Assembly (NCBI GenBank): GCA_002360555.1
Contig: DEQS01000038.1
Coordinates: 1-21,597, forward strand
Reading direction: 5' to 3'
DNA: 21,597 bases
Origin: Chloracidobacterium sp. UBA3360
Lineage (GTDB): Bacteria; Acidobacteriota; Blastocatellia; Pyrinomonadales; Pyrinomonadaceae
Position 1 is the first letter of the stretch, and each line of letters begins with the position of its first letter. This document shows, one piece after another, positions 14,078 through 20,638 of this stretch. A program made the translations under genes and the position numbers. The notes below the pieces were generated by a model. It ran no database searches and was not told the DNA's origin. It saw only the letters and a list, made by a program, of their open reading frames with translations.

Positions 14078-14344
14078 TTACAAAGGATCGATCCTATATG
14101 GTTTTTCGCCGTTGGCAGCCAAATCCCAGTCAGCCGCGAGTTCATCTCTGCGCAACTCAATCCAAGCTTGAACCAACCTGAGCTGTTTTCTAGGCAATTC
14201 GCCGGCAAGGATCTCACCATCCGCAATCCCGATCGACGCCTCAAATTCGGCATATTTCGCGTGAATGTGCGGCAGATTGTGATGTTTATTGTCCAAGAAA
14301 TACAGGCTAATGATTATCCCGTAAAACATGGAAATTACCGGCAT
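14078..14344 (-). CDS. DUF4160 family protein
   Basis: An 88-residue protein starting MPVISMFYGIIISLYF and containing NLPHIHAKYAEFEASIGIADG, the recognisable DUF4160 pattern (N-terminal P-x-I-S-x-F-Y-G-I, then the His-x-His motif HIHAKY). The C-terminal half is helical and charged (RKQLRLVQAWIELRRDELAADW). Molecular function is unknown. A GGAG lies 10 nt upstream of the ATG. It is the first gene of a three-gene set with DUF2442 and the MATE transporter. The His-x-His motif could bind metal or act in catalysis, but that is conjecture. Confidence 0.85.
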   Translation of the reverse strand: MPVISMFYGIIISLYFLDNKHHNLPHIHAKYAEFEASIGIADGEILAGELPRKQLRLVQAWIELRRDELAADWDLAANGEKPYRIDPL

Positions 14345-14429
14345 GAGTTTACATCTCCAAAACGAATTAGGTCTTGAGGAGATTTTACCTCAGTAAGGAA
14401 ATGCGGTCTATTCAGAATCAAATGTCAAT

Positions 14430-16241
14430 TTACTTTTTTGGGCGTTCGTTTGCCTTCAATACGCGCTTTCTGAGGCGGATCGCTTTTGGTGTGACTTCGA
14501 TCAGTTCGTCGTCCGCGATGAATTCGAGAGCGCGTTCGAGCGACATCTCGCGCTGCGGGACGAGGCGCATGGCTTCGTCGGCGGAGGTTGTACGCATATT
14601 CGAGAGCTTTTTCTCTTTGATCGGATTGACGTCGAGATCGACCGCGCGGGCGTTTTCTCCGACGATCATTCCCTCATAGACTTTCACCTGCGGCTTGACG
14701 AAAAGAACCCCGCGTTCTTGTAAGTTGTAGAGTGCGTATGTGTTAGTCTCGCCCATGCGGTCGCTGACAAGCGAACCGGTCTGACGCGATTTCATGTCGC
14801 CCTGATATTTGTCAAAGCGTAAGAACAGCGTATTGAGCAATCCTGTTCCCTTTGTCTCTGTCAAAAACTCACCGCGAAATCCGATCAAGCCACGAGATGG
14901 GACTTCGAATTCCAACCTGACACGGCCCGAGCCGTTATTGATCATCTTGGTCATTTGTCCCTTGCGGCGTCCCATGGCTTCGGTGACGACGCCGATAAAT
15001 TCTTCGGGTACGTCGATAACGACGAGCTCGATCGGTTCGAGCAGTTCGTTGGTCGTTTCGTCACGCTTGGTAATGACTTCGGGTTTCGATACCTGAAGTT
15101 CATACCCTTCGCGACGCATCATTTCGATGAGGATAGCAAGCTGTAATTCGCCGCGTCCAGAGACTTTGAATTGCTCAGCAGCCTCGGTTTGTTCGACACG
15201 CAGGGCGACGTTGCCGAGCAGCTCGCGGTCTAGGCGTTCTTTGATCTGACGCGAAGTGACAAACTTGCCATCAATACCTGAGAACGGCGATGTGTTTACG
15301 CCAAAGATCATTGCGATCGTCGGTTCGTCAACGTTGATCACGGGCAAAGCCTTAGGATTATCGACCGAAGTGATCGTTTCGCCGATCTCAATGTCGTCAA
15401 ATCCGGCAAGGGCGACGATCTCACCGGTTCCGGCTTCGGCGACAGTCGTGCGTTCGAGGCCTTCGAAAACGAACAGCTCTTTGACGCGGGTCTTTACGAC
15501 CGAACCATCGCGTTTGGCGACCGCGACTTCTTGATTTTTGGCAATCGCTCCCGAGAAAATACGGCCGATCGCGAGGCGTCCGACAAACGGATTGTAGTCA
15601 ATATTTGCGACCAGCAACTGCAGCGAATCGTCACGCAGAGCGTGCGGAGCAGGGATCGTTTCGATGATCTGATCGAACAATGGGATAAGATTTTTTGATT
15701 CGTCGGCAAGCTCTTTTTTCGCGATGCCGTCACGCGAAATGGAATACAGAACAGGGAATTCGATCTGTGTGTCGTTTGCTCCGAGATCGATAAAGAGGTC
15801 GTAGATCTCGTCGAGCACTTCTTCTGGGCGCGAATCTTGTCGGTCGATCTTGTTGACCAGAGCGATGCAGGGAAGTTTTAGTTCCAACGCTTTCCTTAGC
15901 ACAAATCGCGTCTGCGGTAGACAGCCCTCGGCGGCGTCAACGAGCAAAACGATGCCGTCGACCATTTTCAAAACGCGCTCGACCTCGCCGCCAAAATCGG
16001 CGTGGCCCGGTGTGTCCAAAATATTAATTTTGTAGTCACCATAGCGGACGGACGTATTTTTCGCCATGATCGTGATGCCGCGCTCACGTTCGAGGTCCAT
16101 CGAATCCATCACGCGGTCGACGACCGTTTCGTTGTCGCGGTGAGTGCCCGATTGGGCAAGCATCGCATCGACAAGCGTGGTCTTACCGTGGTCAACGTGG
16201 GCGATAATGGCGATGTTTCGTATCTTTTCTGCAGTGATCAT
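14430..16241 (-). CDS. typA: Ribosome-associated GTPase TypA/BipA
   Basis: Translational GTPase of the EF-G/LepA class that binds ribosomes and aids 50S assembly and stress or cold adaptation. The 603-residue length is standard. GTP-binding motifs: G1 AHVDHGKT at 14-21, G2 RGITI at 54-58, G3 DTPGH at 76-80, G4 NKID at 130-133. Domain II follows (LAIGRIFSGAI, EIGETITSV). The BipA-specific C-terminal part holds SGRGELQLAILIEMMRREG, RGLIGFRGEF and GMIVGENARAVDLDVNPIKE. It has its own upstream region with a likely -10 box at 16271-16276, isolated from the BON gene by a strong terminator. No truncation or oddity is visible. Confidence 0.97.
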   Translation of the reverse strand: MITAEKIRNIAIIAHVDHGKTTLVDAMLAQSGTHRDNETVVDRVMDSMDLERERGITIMAKNTSVRYGDYKINILDTPGHADFGGEVERVLKMVDGIVLLVDAAEGCLPQTRFVLRKALELKLPCIALVNKIDRQDSRPEEVLDEIYDLFIDLGANDTQIEFPVLYSISRDGIAKKELADESKNLIPLFDQIIETIPAPHALRDDSLQLLVANIDYNPFVGRLAIGRIFSGAIAKNQEVAVAKRDGSVVKTRVKELFVFEGLERTTVAEAGTGEIVALAGFDDIEIGETITSVDNPKALPVINVDEPTIAMIFGVNTSPFSGIDGKFVTSRQIKERLDRELLGNVALRVEQTEAAEQFKVSGRGELQLAILIEMMRREGYELQVSKPEVITKRDETTNELLEPIELVVIDVPEEFIGVVTEAMGRRKGQMTKMINNGSGRVRLEFEVPSRGLIGFRGEFLTETKGTGLLNTLFLRFDKYQGDMKSRQTGSLVSDRMGETNTYALYNLQERGVLFVKPQVKVYEGMIVGENARAVDLDVNPIKEKKLSNMRTTSADEAMRLVPQREMSLERALEFIADDELIEVTPKAIRLRKRVLKANERPKK

Positions 16242-16270
16242 AGTTGTAAATTCCCGCCCTGAGGCAAACG

Positions 16271-16285
16271 AGTATAATGACTCAT
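16271..16285 (-). promoter_or_regulatory. Probable typA -10 box with adjacent palindrome
   Basis: TATACT on the minus strand (16276-16271, 5 of 6), 29 nt upstream of the ATG. Immediately 5' of it lies the 9-nt odd palindrome ATGAGTCAT (16285-16277). The -35 is weak at standard spacing. The palindrome could be an operator, but nothing else supports this. Confidence 0.4.
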
Positions 16286-16312
16286 TGGGCGGCGAAAGGC
16301 AATTTGCACAAT

Positions 16313-16339
16313 AAAAAGGCCGGGCATCGCTGCCCGGCC
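16313..16339 (-). terminator. Strong intrinsic terminator after the BON-domain gene
   Basis: On the minus strand GGCCGGGC pairs perfectly with GCCCGGCC (16339-16332 with 16325-16318) around a 6-nt loop and is followed by TTTTT (16317-16313). It lies 25 nt after the BON gene stop and 71 nt before the typA start, separating the two transcripts. This is the clearest intrinsic terminator in the window. Confidence 0.9.
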
Positions 16340-16364
16340 TGTGTCAAATAAGATCGGCTTACGA

Positions 16365-16916
16365 TCAATAATCGCGTTTGCCGATGACCAAGTTATTAGT
16401 TACCTGAAACACGCCATTGATGCTGTTTGCAAGGATATTGAGCGAATCGCTGTCCGATTTTCTATAAACAAAACCCTCGAGCGTTATCCGCCCGCCTTCA
16501 ACGATAATGCGAACATCAGGGTTGATCTCAGAGAAATACTGTCCCGGGCCACGACTGGTAAATGAGCGGTATGCTTCGCGGCGAATGCGGTCGTCAAACG
16601 ATGACGGCGGCAATTCGTCAATGTTGTTAATGACTTCGCTAACGCCGTCGATGTCAACGACAAAACGCGCGGCCTGATTCTTAGTGCCGAGCGAATAAAC
16701 CTTACCTGACAAGGTGACCGTGCTGCCGTTGACGCTCACAACAATATGATCAAAAACACTGTAGCGCGGTAGTTTGCGCAACTCTTTGTTAGCTTTCTGT
16801 TCCAACGTGAGAGGCGTTACCGACGACCTCGGAGCAAAACTCTGGGCCGTGACGCCAACCACCGACAATGCGGCAAATGTAAAAATTAATGCAAAAACGG
16901 ATGTAATTTTCTTCAT
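16365..16916 (-). CDS. Secreted protein with two BON domains
   Basis: A 183-residue exported protein. The signal peptide (KKITSVFALIFTFAALSVVG) probably ends at VTA near residue 24. Two BON domains follow: about 36-104 (KELRKLPRYSVFDHIVVSVNGSTVTLSGKV, then VVDIDGVSEVINNID) and about 108-178 (IRREAYRSF... VRIIVEGGRITLEGFVY... SINGVFQVTNNLVI). BON domains bind phospholipid membranes; OsmY-type proteins with two copies are periplasmic stress proteins. The start at 16914-16916 is fixed by a full AGGAGGTT Shine-Dalgarno (16921-16928). It is a single-gene transcript ended by the terminator at 16313-16339. A 10-bp palindrome TATCCGGATA (16937-16946) lies in its leader. Confidence 0.9.
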   Translation of the reverse strand: MKKITSVFALIFTFAALSVVGVTAQSFAPRSSVTPLTLEQKANKELRKLPRYSVFDHIVVSVNGSTVTLSGKVYSLGTKNQAARFVVDIDGVSEVINNIDELPPSSFDDRIRREAYRSFTSRGPGQYFSEINPDVRIIVEGGRITLEGFVYRKSDSDSLNILANSINGVFQVTNNLVIGKRDY

Positions 16917-16920
16917 ATAA

Positions 16921-16928
16921 AACCTCCT
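16921..16928 (-). promoter_or_regulatory. Strong Shine-Dalgarno of the BON gene
   Basis: AGGAGGTT on the minus strand, a few bases before the ATG at 16916. It decides the start, since the frame stays open further upstream. It is the strongest ribosome binding site in the window, where most genes have weak ones. Confidence 0.85.
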
Positions 16929-17000
16929 GTACCCGCTATCCGGATACATTTGCTTTATATGATGAGGTGGTGGTGAAAAAGGGTGTCTGCAATTCGAACA

Positions 17001-17450
17001 TTAGCTCGTTTGCCGTATCGCTTCGTATAAAACGATGCCGACACTCGTCGCGAGGTTAAGGCTGCGGACATTTTCATTTGGCATCGGGATCGTCAGACAG
17101 AGGTCGTGGTTTGCGGTGAGCACGCTTTCCGGTAGCCCGCGTGTCTCGGGTCCAAAGACCAGACAGTCGTTGTCCTGAAAGGTAAAGTCAGTGTATTTTT
17201 GCTTAGTTTTTGTCGTCAGATACAAAAACCGCGAATCCGGCAACGCCGCGTAGAGTTCCGTCAGATCGATATGACGATGCAGTTGGACATTGTCCCAATA
17301 GTCGAGTCCAGCACGTTTCAGCGTCCGGTCGTCCATTCGAAATCCTGTGACACCGACGATGTGCAGGGACGTAAATGTTGCTGCGCAAACGCGAGCGATG
17401 TTGCCGGTGTTTGGCGGGATCTCAGGTTCGACCAGAGCAACATGGAGCAT
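17001..17450 (-). CDS. trmL: tRNA (cytidine(34)-2'-O)-methyltransferase TrmL
   Basis: SPOUT-class RNA methyltransferase that 2'-O-methylates the wobble base of tRNA-Leu isoacceptors using S-adenosylmethionine. The 149-residue length and single-domain architecture match TrmL (YibK), which lacks the extra RNA-binding domain of TrmH. Motif 1 is NTGNIARVCAA at 14-24, motif 2 is FGPETRGLPE at 99-108, and motif 3 is IPMPNENVRSLNLATSV at 121-137; the last two form the knotted cofactor site. The gene appears monocistronic. It diverges from the LolA-like gene across a 208-nt region containing two inverted repeats. Confidence 0.95.
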   Translation of the reverse strand: MLHVALVEPEIPPNTGNIARVCAATFTSLHIVGVTGFRMDDRTLKRAGLDYWDNVQLHRHIDLTELYAALPDSRFLYLTTKTKQKYTDFTFQDNDCLVFGPETRGLPESVLTANHDLCLTIPMPNENVRSLNLATSVGIVLYEAIRQTS

Positions 17451-17465
17451 GACTCAAATGTAAAG

Positions 17466-17524
17466 TGAAAAGTTGTAAATGGAAAATGCAAAATGATTTT
17501 CCATTCTTCGTTTTCCACTTTTCA
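17466..17524. repeat. Nested AT-rich inverted repeat upstream of trmL
   Basis: An outer pair TGAAAAGT (17466-17473) / ACTTTTCA (17517-17524) encloses an inner pair TGGAAAAT (17480-17487) / ATTTTCCA (17496-17503). The left half repeats the theme TGAAAAGT-TGGAAAAT-TGCAAAAT and the right half its complement. No ORF or transposase is present. It looks like a small dispersed element, and lies directly upstream of trmL. Confidence 0.55.
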
Positions 17525-17572
17525 TTGTCTACTTGCATCTTTTGACGGCTCGATTACATCAATTGAAAGAGT

Positions 17573-17626
17573 CAATAGCGGCGGCTTTATGCCGAATTAG
17601 ATTGAGTATGCTACAATCCGCTATTG
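17573..17626. repeat. 9-bp inverted repeat flanking a promoter
   Basis: CAATAGCGG (17573-17581) and CCGCTATTG (17618-17626) are perfect inverted copies with 36 nt between them. The right copy starts directly after the -10 box at 17612-17617. The symmetry fits either a regulator site pair or the ends of a tiny mobile element. Confidence 0.5.
17609..17617 (+). promoter_or_regulatory. Extended -10 promoter for the LolA-like gene
   Basis: TGC followed by TACAAT gives an extended -10 (TGn-TACAAT; hexamer at 17612-17617), which compensates for the missing -35. Transcription would start near 17624, leaving a leader of about 35 nt to the GTG at 17659. This supports that start over in-frame ATGs further upstream. 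Confidence 0.45.
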
Positions 17627-17658
17627 TTAACAGACAGATATACCCGGAGAATCTTCTA

Positions 17659-18477
17659 GTGTTTTTGCGTTTTAACAGATCGGTAATTACAGTTTTTCTG
17701 CTTTTGTGCGGAGTGCTTTCGGCGTTGGCTCAAGAGCCTACCCCTCAAAAAGATGCCGCCAAGCCTGCTCCGACGCCGGATAAAAACGCTTCGGCGAAGC
17801 CTGTCACCGCCGAAGCGATCGTTGAAACCGCTCTTTTTGTCTATGGTCTCGGCGGCGGACGAGGAACCTTAAATCAGATCAGAAAAACGACGATCGAACG
17901 CGGACGCACCATCTACACTGCCGCCGATGGCAAGGTCGACGAGGTAACGTATCAGAAGTATGTGCTTCGTGGCGACAAACTCGAGAAAGAAAAGATCAGG
18001 CTCGATCAGACGTATCCAAACGCTAAATACTCGCTCGTTTATGACGGAGAAAAGGTGTTTGGTATCGTAAACAACACGGTCTTCGTTCCCCGCGAAGATA
18101 CCGCCAAAGCCTTTGAATCTAATATGTTCCACGGGCTCGAAGCTTTGCTACGCTACAAAGAGGGCGAGTCTAAGATCGAGGTTGCCGAACGCGAAAAGAT
18201 CATGGGCGTCGAGTACTACGTCATCGAGGTCACCGACAAGGCCGAGCGTAAGACGCGATTTTACATCTCCGTCAAATCTTTCCGCGTGATGATGCTCACC
18301 TACGAAGAGGCGGGCGTAAAATACCGCCGCAAATTTTACGATTACAACTACGCCCAAGGGACGCTCGTCCCGTATAGAACGGTTTTGTGGGCAAAAGACA
18401 AGATCGCCGAAGAGACCGAGGTCGGCACTGTCACCTACGGCCAAAAGGTCGACGATGGCCTCTTTTCCTCTAACTAA
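17659..18477 (+). CDS. Secreted LolA-like protein
   Basis: A 272-residue exported protein. I chose the GTG at 17659-17661: GGAGA lies 8 nt upstream and the product then opens with a standard signal peptide (FLRFNRSVITVFLLLCGVLSALAQ). ATGs at 17533 or 17608 in the same frame would put that peptide inside the protein. After a Pro/Lys/Ala-rich linker, the main domain from about residue 50 is beta-rich (RKTTIERGRTIYTAADGKV, YSLVYDGEKVFGIVN, GVEYYVIEVTDKAERKTRFYI, YRRKFYDYNYAQGTLVPY, ending DDGLFSSN). This is the usual order of LolA-like or outer-membrane-lipoprotein-sorting folds: labelled strands, a variable linker, and a D-Y-x closing segment. That assignment is by pattern and tentative. Confidence 0.72.
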   Translation: MFLRFNRSVITVFLLLCGVLSALAQEPTPQKDAAKPAPTPDKNASAKPVTAEAIVETALFVYGLGGGRGTLNQIRKTTIERGRTIYTAADGKVDEVTYQKYVLRGDKLEKEKIRLDQTYPNAKYSLVYDGEKVFGIVNNTVFVPREDTAKAFESNMFHGLEALLRYKEGESKIEVAEREKIMGVEYYVIEVTDKAERKTRFYISVKSFRVMMLTYEEAGVKYRRKFYDYNYAQGTLVPYRTVLWAKDKIAEETEVGTVTYGQKVDDGLFSSN

Positions 18478-18517
18478 TAATTTTTTGCAACTTTACGAGG
18501 ATTGGTTTGTGCAACGG

Positions 18518-18531
18518 TTTGCGATCGCAAA
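18518..18531. promoter_or_regulatory. 14-bp perfect palindrome TTTGCGATCGCAAA
   Basis: A perfect 14-bp palindrome in the 74-nt gap before the next gene, 20 nt upstream of its start. It lies within the spacer of a weak promoter candidate: TTGTGC (18507-18512) and AATAAT (18530-18535), 17 nt apart. Position and symmetry suit a repressor or activator dimer site. The core GCGATCGC equals the cyanobacterial HIP1 octamer, here only as a single copy. Confidence 0.4.
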
Positions 18532-18551
18532 TAATTTGCATAGGAGACCAC

Positions 18552-19166
18552 ATGAATCAACCTCTAAACGGACGCACGTCCATAATCGCCATCAGTATGA
18601 TGCTGCTGTTGTCAGCATCTTTTCTCGCTCAGACAACGACGCAGGTCGAGCCGAGCTATAACGTTTCACTACAACTTGTCATCGGTTCTAACGACGCACA
18701 GACGCGCGGCGATCTGCCCGCGGAGCTAAACAACGTATCGCGTCAGCTCAAATCGAGCTTTGCGTTTACCAACTATCGCCTCGCGAGCACCTTTCTCGGA
18801 CGCATCTCTAATACCGGCAATTTCGAATACAAGAGCACTTCAAATATCTTTGGCCAGGAATCAAGCGGCGTGACCCAGTCGTTTATCGAATGGTCCGCGA
18901 TCAACTTTCGTTCGATGCCAAACGCAGCGGGTCAAACCGGTTTTCAAACACAGTCGTTCCGTTTCGGCGCACGCGTTCCGGTTCTGATCGCCGAGCGAAA
19001 GGACGAGGTCGGCAAAGTACAGCCCGTTTATAATTACGAGCAGATCGGCCTCAACATCAGCAAGGTCGGCCTCTCGCAAAACACCCCGACGCTCATCGGC
19101 ACGCTCAATCTGCCGGGTACGAGCGGCACGATCTTTCTTGTAATGACCGTGCGTTCGGCGGACTAG
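18552..19166 (+). CDS. Secreted hypothetical protein
   Basis: A 204-residue exported protein of unrecognised family. The start at 18552 is supported by AGGAG 5 nt upstream and by the signal peptide that follows (RTSIIAISMMLLLSASFLAQ). The mature part is beta-rich: PSYNVSLQLVIGSN, then NNVSRQLKSSFAFTNYRLAST, FRFGARVPVLIAER, YNYEQIGLNISKVGL, and a C-terminal LPGTSGTIFLVMTVRSAD. The segment QLKSSFAFTNYRLAS is reminiscent of secretin-type pilus or fimbrial partner domains, but I cannot name a family. It lies between the LolA-like gene and the sigma factor gene, 74 nt after the former and 98 nt before the latter, and could belong to the same regulon. Confidence 0.7.
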   Translation: MNQPLNGRTSIIAISMMLLLSASFLAQTTTQVEPSYNVSLQLVIGSNDAQTRGDLPAELNNVSRQLKSSFAFTNYRLASTFLGRISNTGNFEYKSTSNIFGQESSGVTQSFIEWSAINFRSMPNAAGQTGFQTQSFRFGARVPVLIAERKDEVGKVQPVYNYEQIGLNISKVGLSQNTPTLIGTLNLPGTSGTIFLVMTVRSAD

Positions 19167-19264
19167 TTTAATTTTCGAAACATTTCACATAATCAAGCGT
19201 GTTTGAAAATGACGGAACTGACGTTGGCATTATTCGGCGCTTCCGTTGAAAATAGTATGAATGT

Positions 19265-19897
19265 ATGGCTCACGACATCGACACTCTTTCGGGCACGGAG
19301 GTATCACGCACCTCCATGCCTGAAGAAAAGCGTAGTGACCATGCACTCATCGAGGCGACCAAGAGCGGCGACGAAGCTGCTTTTGGCGAGATAATGGATC
19401 GTTATCGCAGCCCGATAACAAATTATCTCTATAGATTTTTGAATGATTACGAAGAGGCGGTAGATCTCGCACAAGAGACTTTTGTGCGTGTCTATTTTGC
19501 GATTGACCGTTATCACACGCAATTTGCGTTTTCGACCTATATCTACCGGATAGCTACAAACCTTGCTATCAGTGAGATACGGCGGCGAAAACGGCGGCGT
19601 CTGATGTCGCTGACGGGGCTGTTTCAGTCCGAAGAGGACACTCAGGTTGAGTTTCAGCCGCCGGATACGCGAAAGCTGCAAGACACGGAACTCGTCGAGG
19701 ACGAACGCAGCCAGATTATCGCCCGTGCTATCGCCGCTTTGCCGGAGAAATATCGCATCCCCGTCATTCTGCGTGACATCGAGGGACGCAGTTACGACGA
19801 GATAGCCGAGATCATGCAACTCGGCCTTGGCACAACAAAATCGCGAATAAATCGCGGCCGAGGGCTGCTAAAAGAGAAATTACAGCATTATTTATAA
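19265..19897 (+). CDS. ECF-type RNA polymerase sigma factor
   Basis: Sigma-70 family factor of the extracytoplasmic-function group, with region 2 and region 4 only. Region 2 spans about residues 28-110: DHALIEATKSGDEAAFGEIM, NYLYRFLNDYEEAVDLAQETFVRVY, FSTYIYRIATNLAISEIRRRKRR. Region 4 spans about 148-205: IARAIAALPEKYRIPVILRDIEGRSYDEIAEIM, with the recognition helix LGTTKSRINRGRGLLKEKL. The ATG at 19265 lacks a Shine-Dalgarno; an in-frame ATG at 19316 (giving 193 residues, MPEEKRSDHALIE) is preceded by GGAGGT inside a hairpin and may be the true or a second start. The partner membrane protein with PDZ domain begins 6 nt after the stop. A GGAACT at 19214-19219 resembles the -35 of RpoE-type promoters, hinting at autoregulation. 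Confidence 0.93.
   Translation: MAHDIDTLSGTEVSRTSMPEEKRSDHALIEATKSGDEAAFGEIMDRYRSPITNYLYRFLNDYEEAVDLAQETFVRVYFAIDRYHTQFAFSTYIYRIATNLAISEIRRRKRRRLMSLTGLFQSEEDTQVEFQPPDTRKLQDTELVEDERSQIIARAIAALPEKYRIPVILRDIEGRSYDEIAEIMQLGLGTTKSRINRGRGLLKEKLQHYL
19297..19315 (+). promoter_or_regulatory. Hairpin sequestering a Shine-Dalgarno before the inner sigma start
   Basis: GGAGGT (19297-19302) is perfectly complementary to ACCTCC (19310-19315) with a 7-nt loop, and ATG follows directly at 19316. When folded, the only good Shine-Dalgarno of the sigma gene is paired. The Shine-Dalgarno is 13 nt from the ATG, longer than ideal. It may control initiation at the internal ATG, or be part of the coding sequence of the longer form. 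Confidence 0.4.
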
Positions 19898-19903
19898 AAA
19901 GTG

Positions 19904-20638
19904 ATGAGTGACGAAGATCTACAAAATAACGAACCGGTCAGCCGTCTTTTAGGCGAGCTAAAACACGTCGAAGCACCGTCAGATTTCGATTTCGGTGTCC
20001 GTGCCCGCATCGCTGCGGGCCGACCGGCTGAGAAAGGCGGATTTCGAATCCCGGTTTGGTTGGCATACGGGGCCCCGCTTGCTCTAGTGCTCGCCGTCGG
20101 CGGTTATTTTGCGTTGAATTCGTTCTATTCGGTGGGCGACGCGAATGTTCCCGTTGTGGCACTTAATGAAAAAGCTAACGTTGCCGCTCCTATTCCGGCG
20201 CCATCGCGTGAAGTCGTTTCCGCTCCTCCGGTCACAAAACCTGACGATCAGCTTGTCGTCAAAAAGCCTGACGTTGTTTCGGACAGCAACGTTGTCGCCG
20301 TCAAAAAACCTATTGCAAAAGACAAAAATGCGGGTGGCGGTTCGATCGATCTTGCGAGCCGTGTTGGACGTCGTTTTCACGCAACGCCGCAAATACCGGC
20401 AAAAACTGTGCTTGATCTAATTGGTGCAAAGGGTAGTTTTGAAGCTGATGGATGGCGTGTGCAGTCAACTACGCCAAACAGCTTAGCTGAGCGTTCACAG
20501 ATCCAGACGGGAGATGTGATCGAATCGGTCAATGGCCAAACGGTTACCGATAAATCGACTCTCAGGAGTAACACACCTCTCAAGACAGTTCGCGTTCGCC
20601 GCGATGGCAAGAGCGTCGATATCGTAATCAAAAACTAA
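19904..20638 (+). CDS. Membrane protein with C-terminal PDZ domain, probable anti-sigma factor
   Basis: A 244-residue single-pass protein encoded 6 nt downstream of the sigma factor gene. The N-terminal 48 residues are cytoplasmic (DEDLQNNEPVSRLLGELKHV, PSDFDFGVRARIAAGRP), a short helical region of the sort that holds a sigma factor but without a zinc-finger HCC motif. One membrane segment follows at about 50-74 (PVWLAYGAPLALVLAVGGYF), then a long Pro/Val/Lys-rich periplasmic linker. The PDZ domain is at about 165-244 (GWRVQSTTPNSLAERSQIQTGDVIESVNGQTV, ending in VRVRRDGKSVDIVIKN). I infer a sigma/anti-sigma pair in which the PDZ domain senses an envelope signal; this is not proven. A GTG at 19901 would add one residue. 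Confidence 0.82.
   Translation: MSDEDLQNNEPVSRLLGELKHVEAPSDFDFGVRARIAAGRPAEKGGFRIPVWLAYGAPLALVLAVGGYFALNSFYSVGDANVPVVALNEKANVAAPIPAPSREVVSAPPVTKPDDQLVVKKPDVVSDSNVVAVKKPIAKDKNAGGGSIDLASRVGRRFHATPQIPAKTVLDLIGAKGSFEADGWRVQSTTPNSLAERSQIQTGDVIESVNGQTVTDKSTLRSNTPLKTVRVRRDGKSVDIVIKN

Noticed and set aside
14062..14253. Upstream open extension of the DUF2442 gene
   Set aside because: It overlaps the DUF4160 gene in another frame, has no family resemblance, and a good Shine-Dalgarno supports the start at 14061.
14423..14428. Perfect TTGACA on the minus strand at the end of typA
   Set aside because: Attractive as a promoter for the DUF4160 gene set, but no -10 box lies at 16-18 nt.
17790..17802. GCTTCGGCGAAGC palindrome in the LolA-like gene
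   Set aside because: It lies in an Ala/Lys/Pro-rich coding linker (NASAKPV) and does not resemble the other repeats; likely a chance palindrome.
19304..19819. Long antisense open frame across the sigma factor gene
   Set aside because: The plus strand carries a clear ECF sigma factor with regions 2 and 4; the antisense product has no recognisable domain or start signal.
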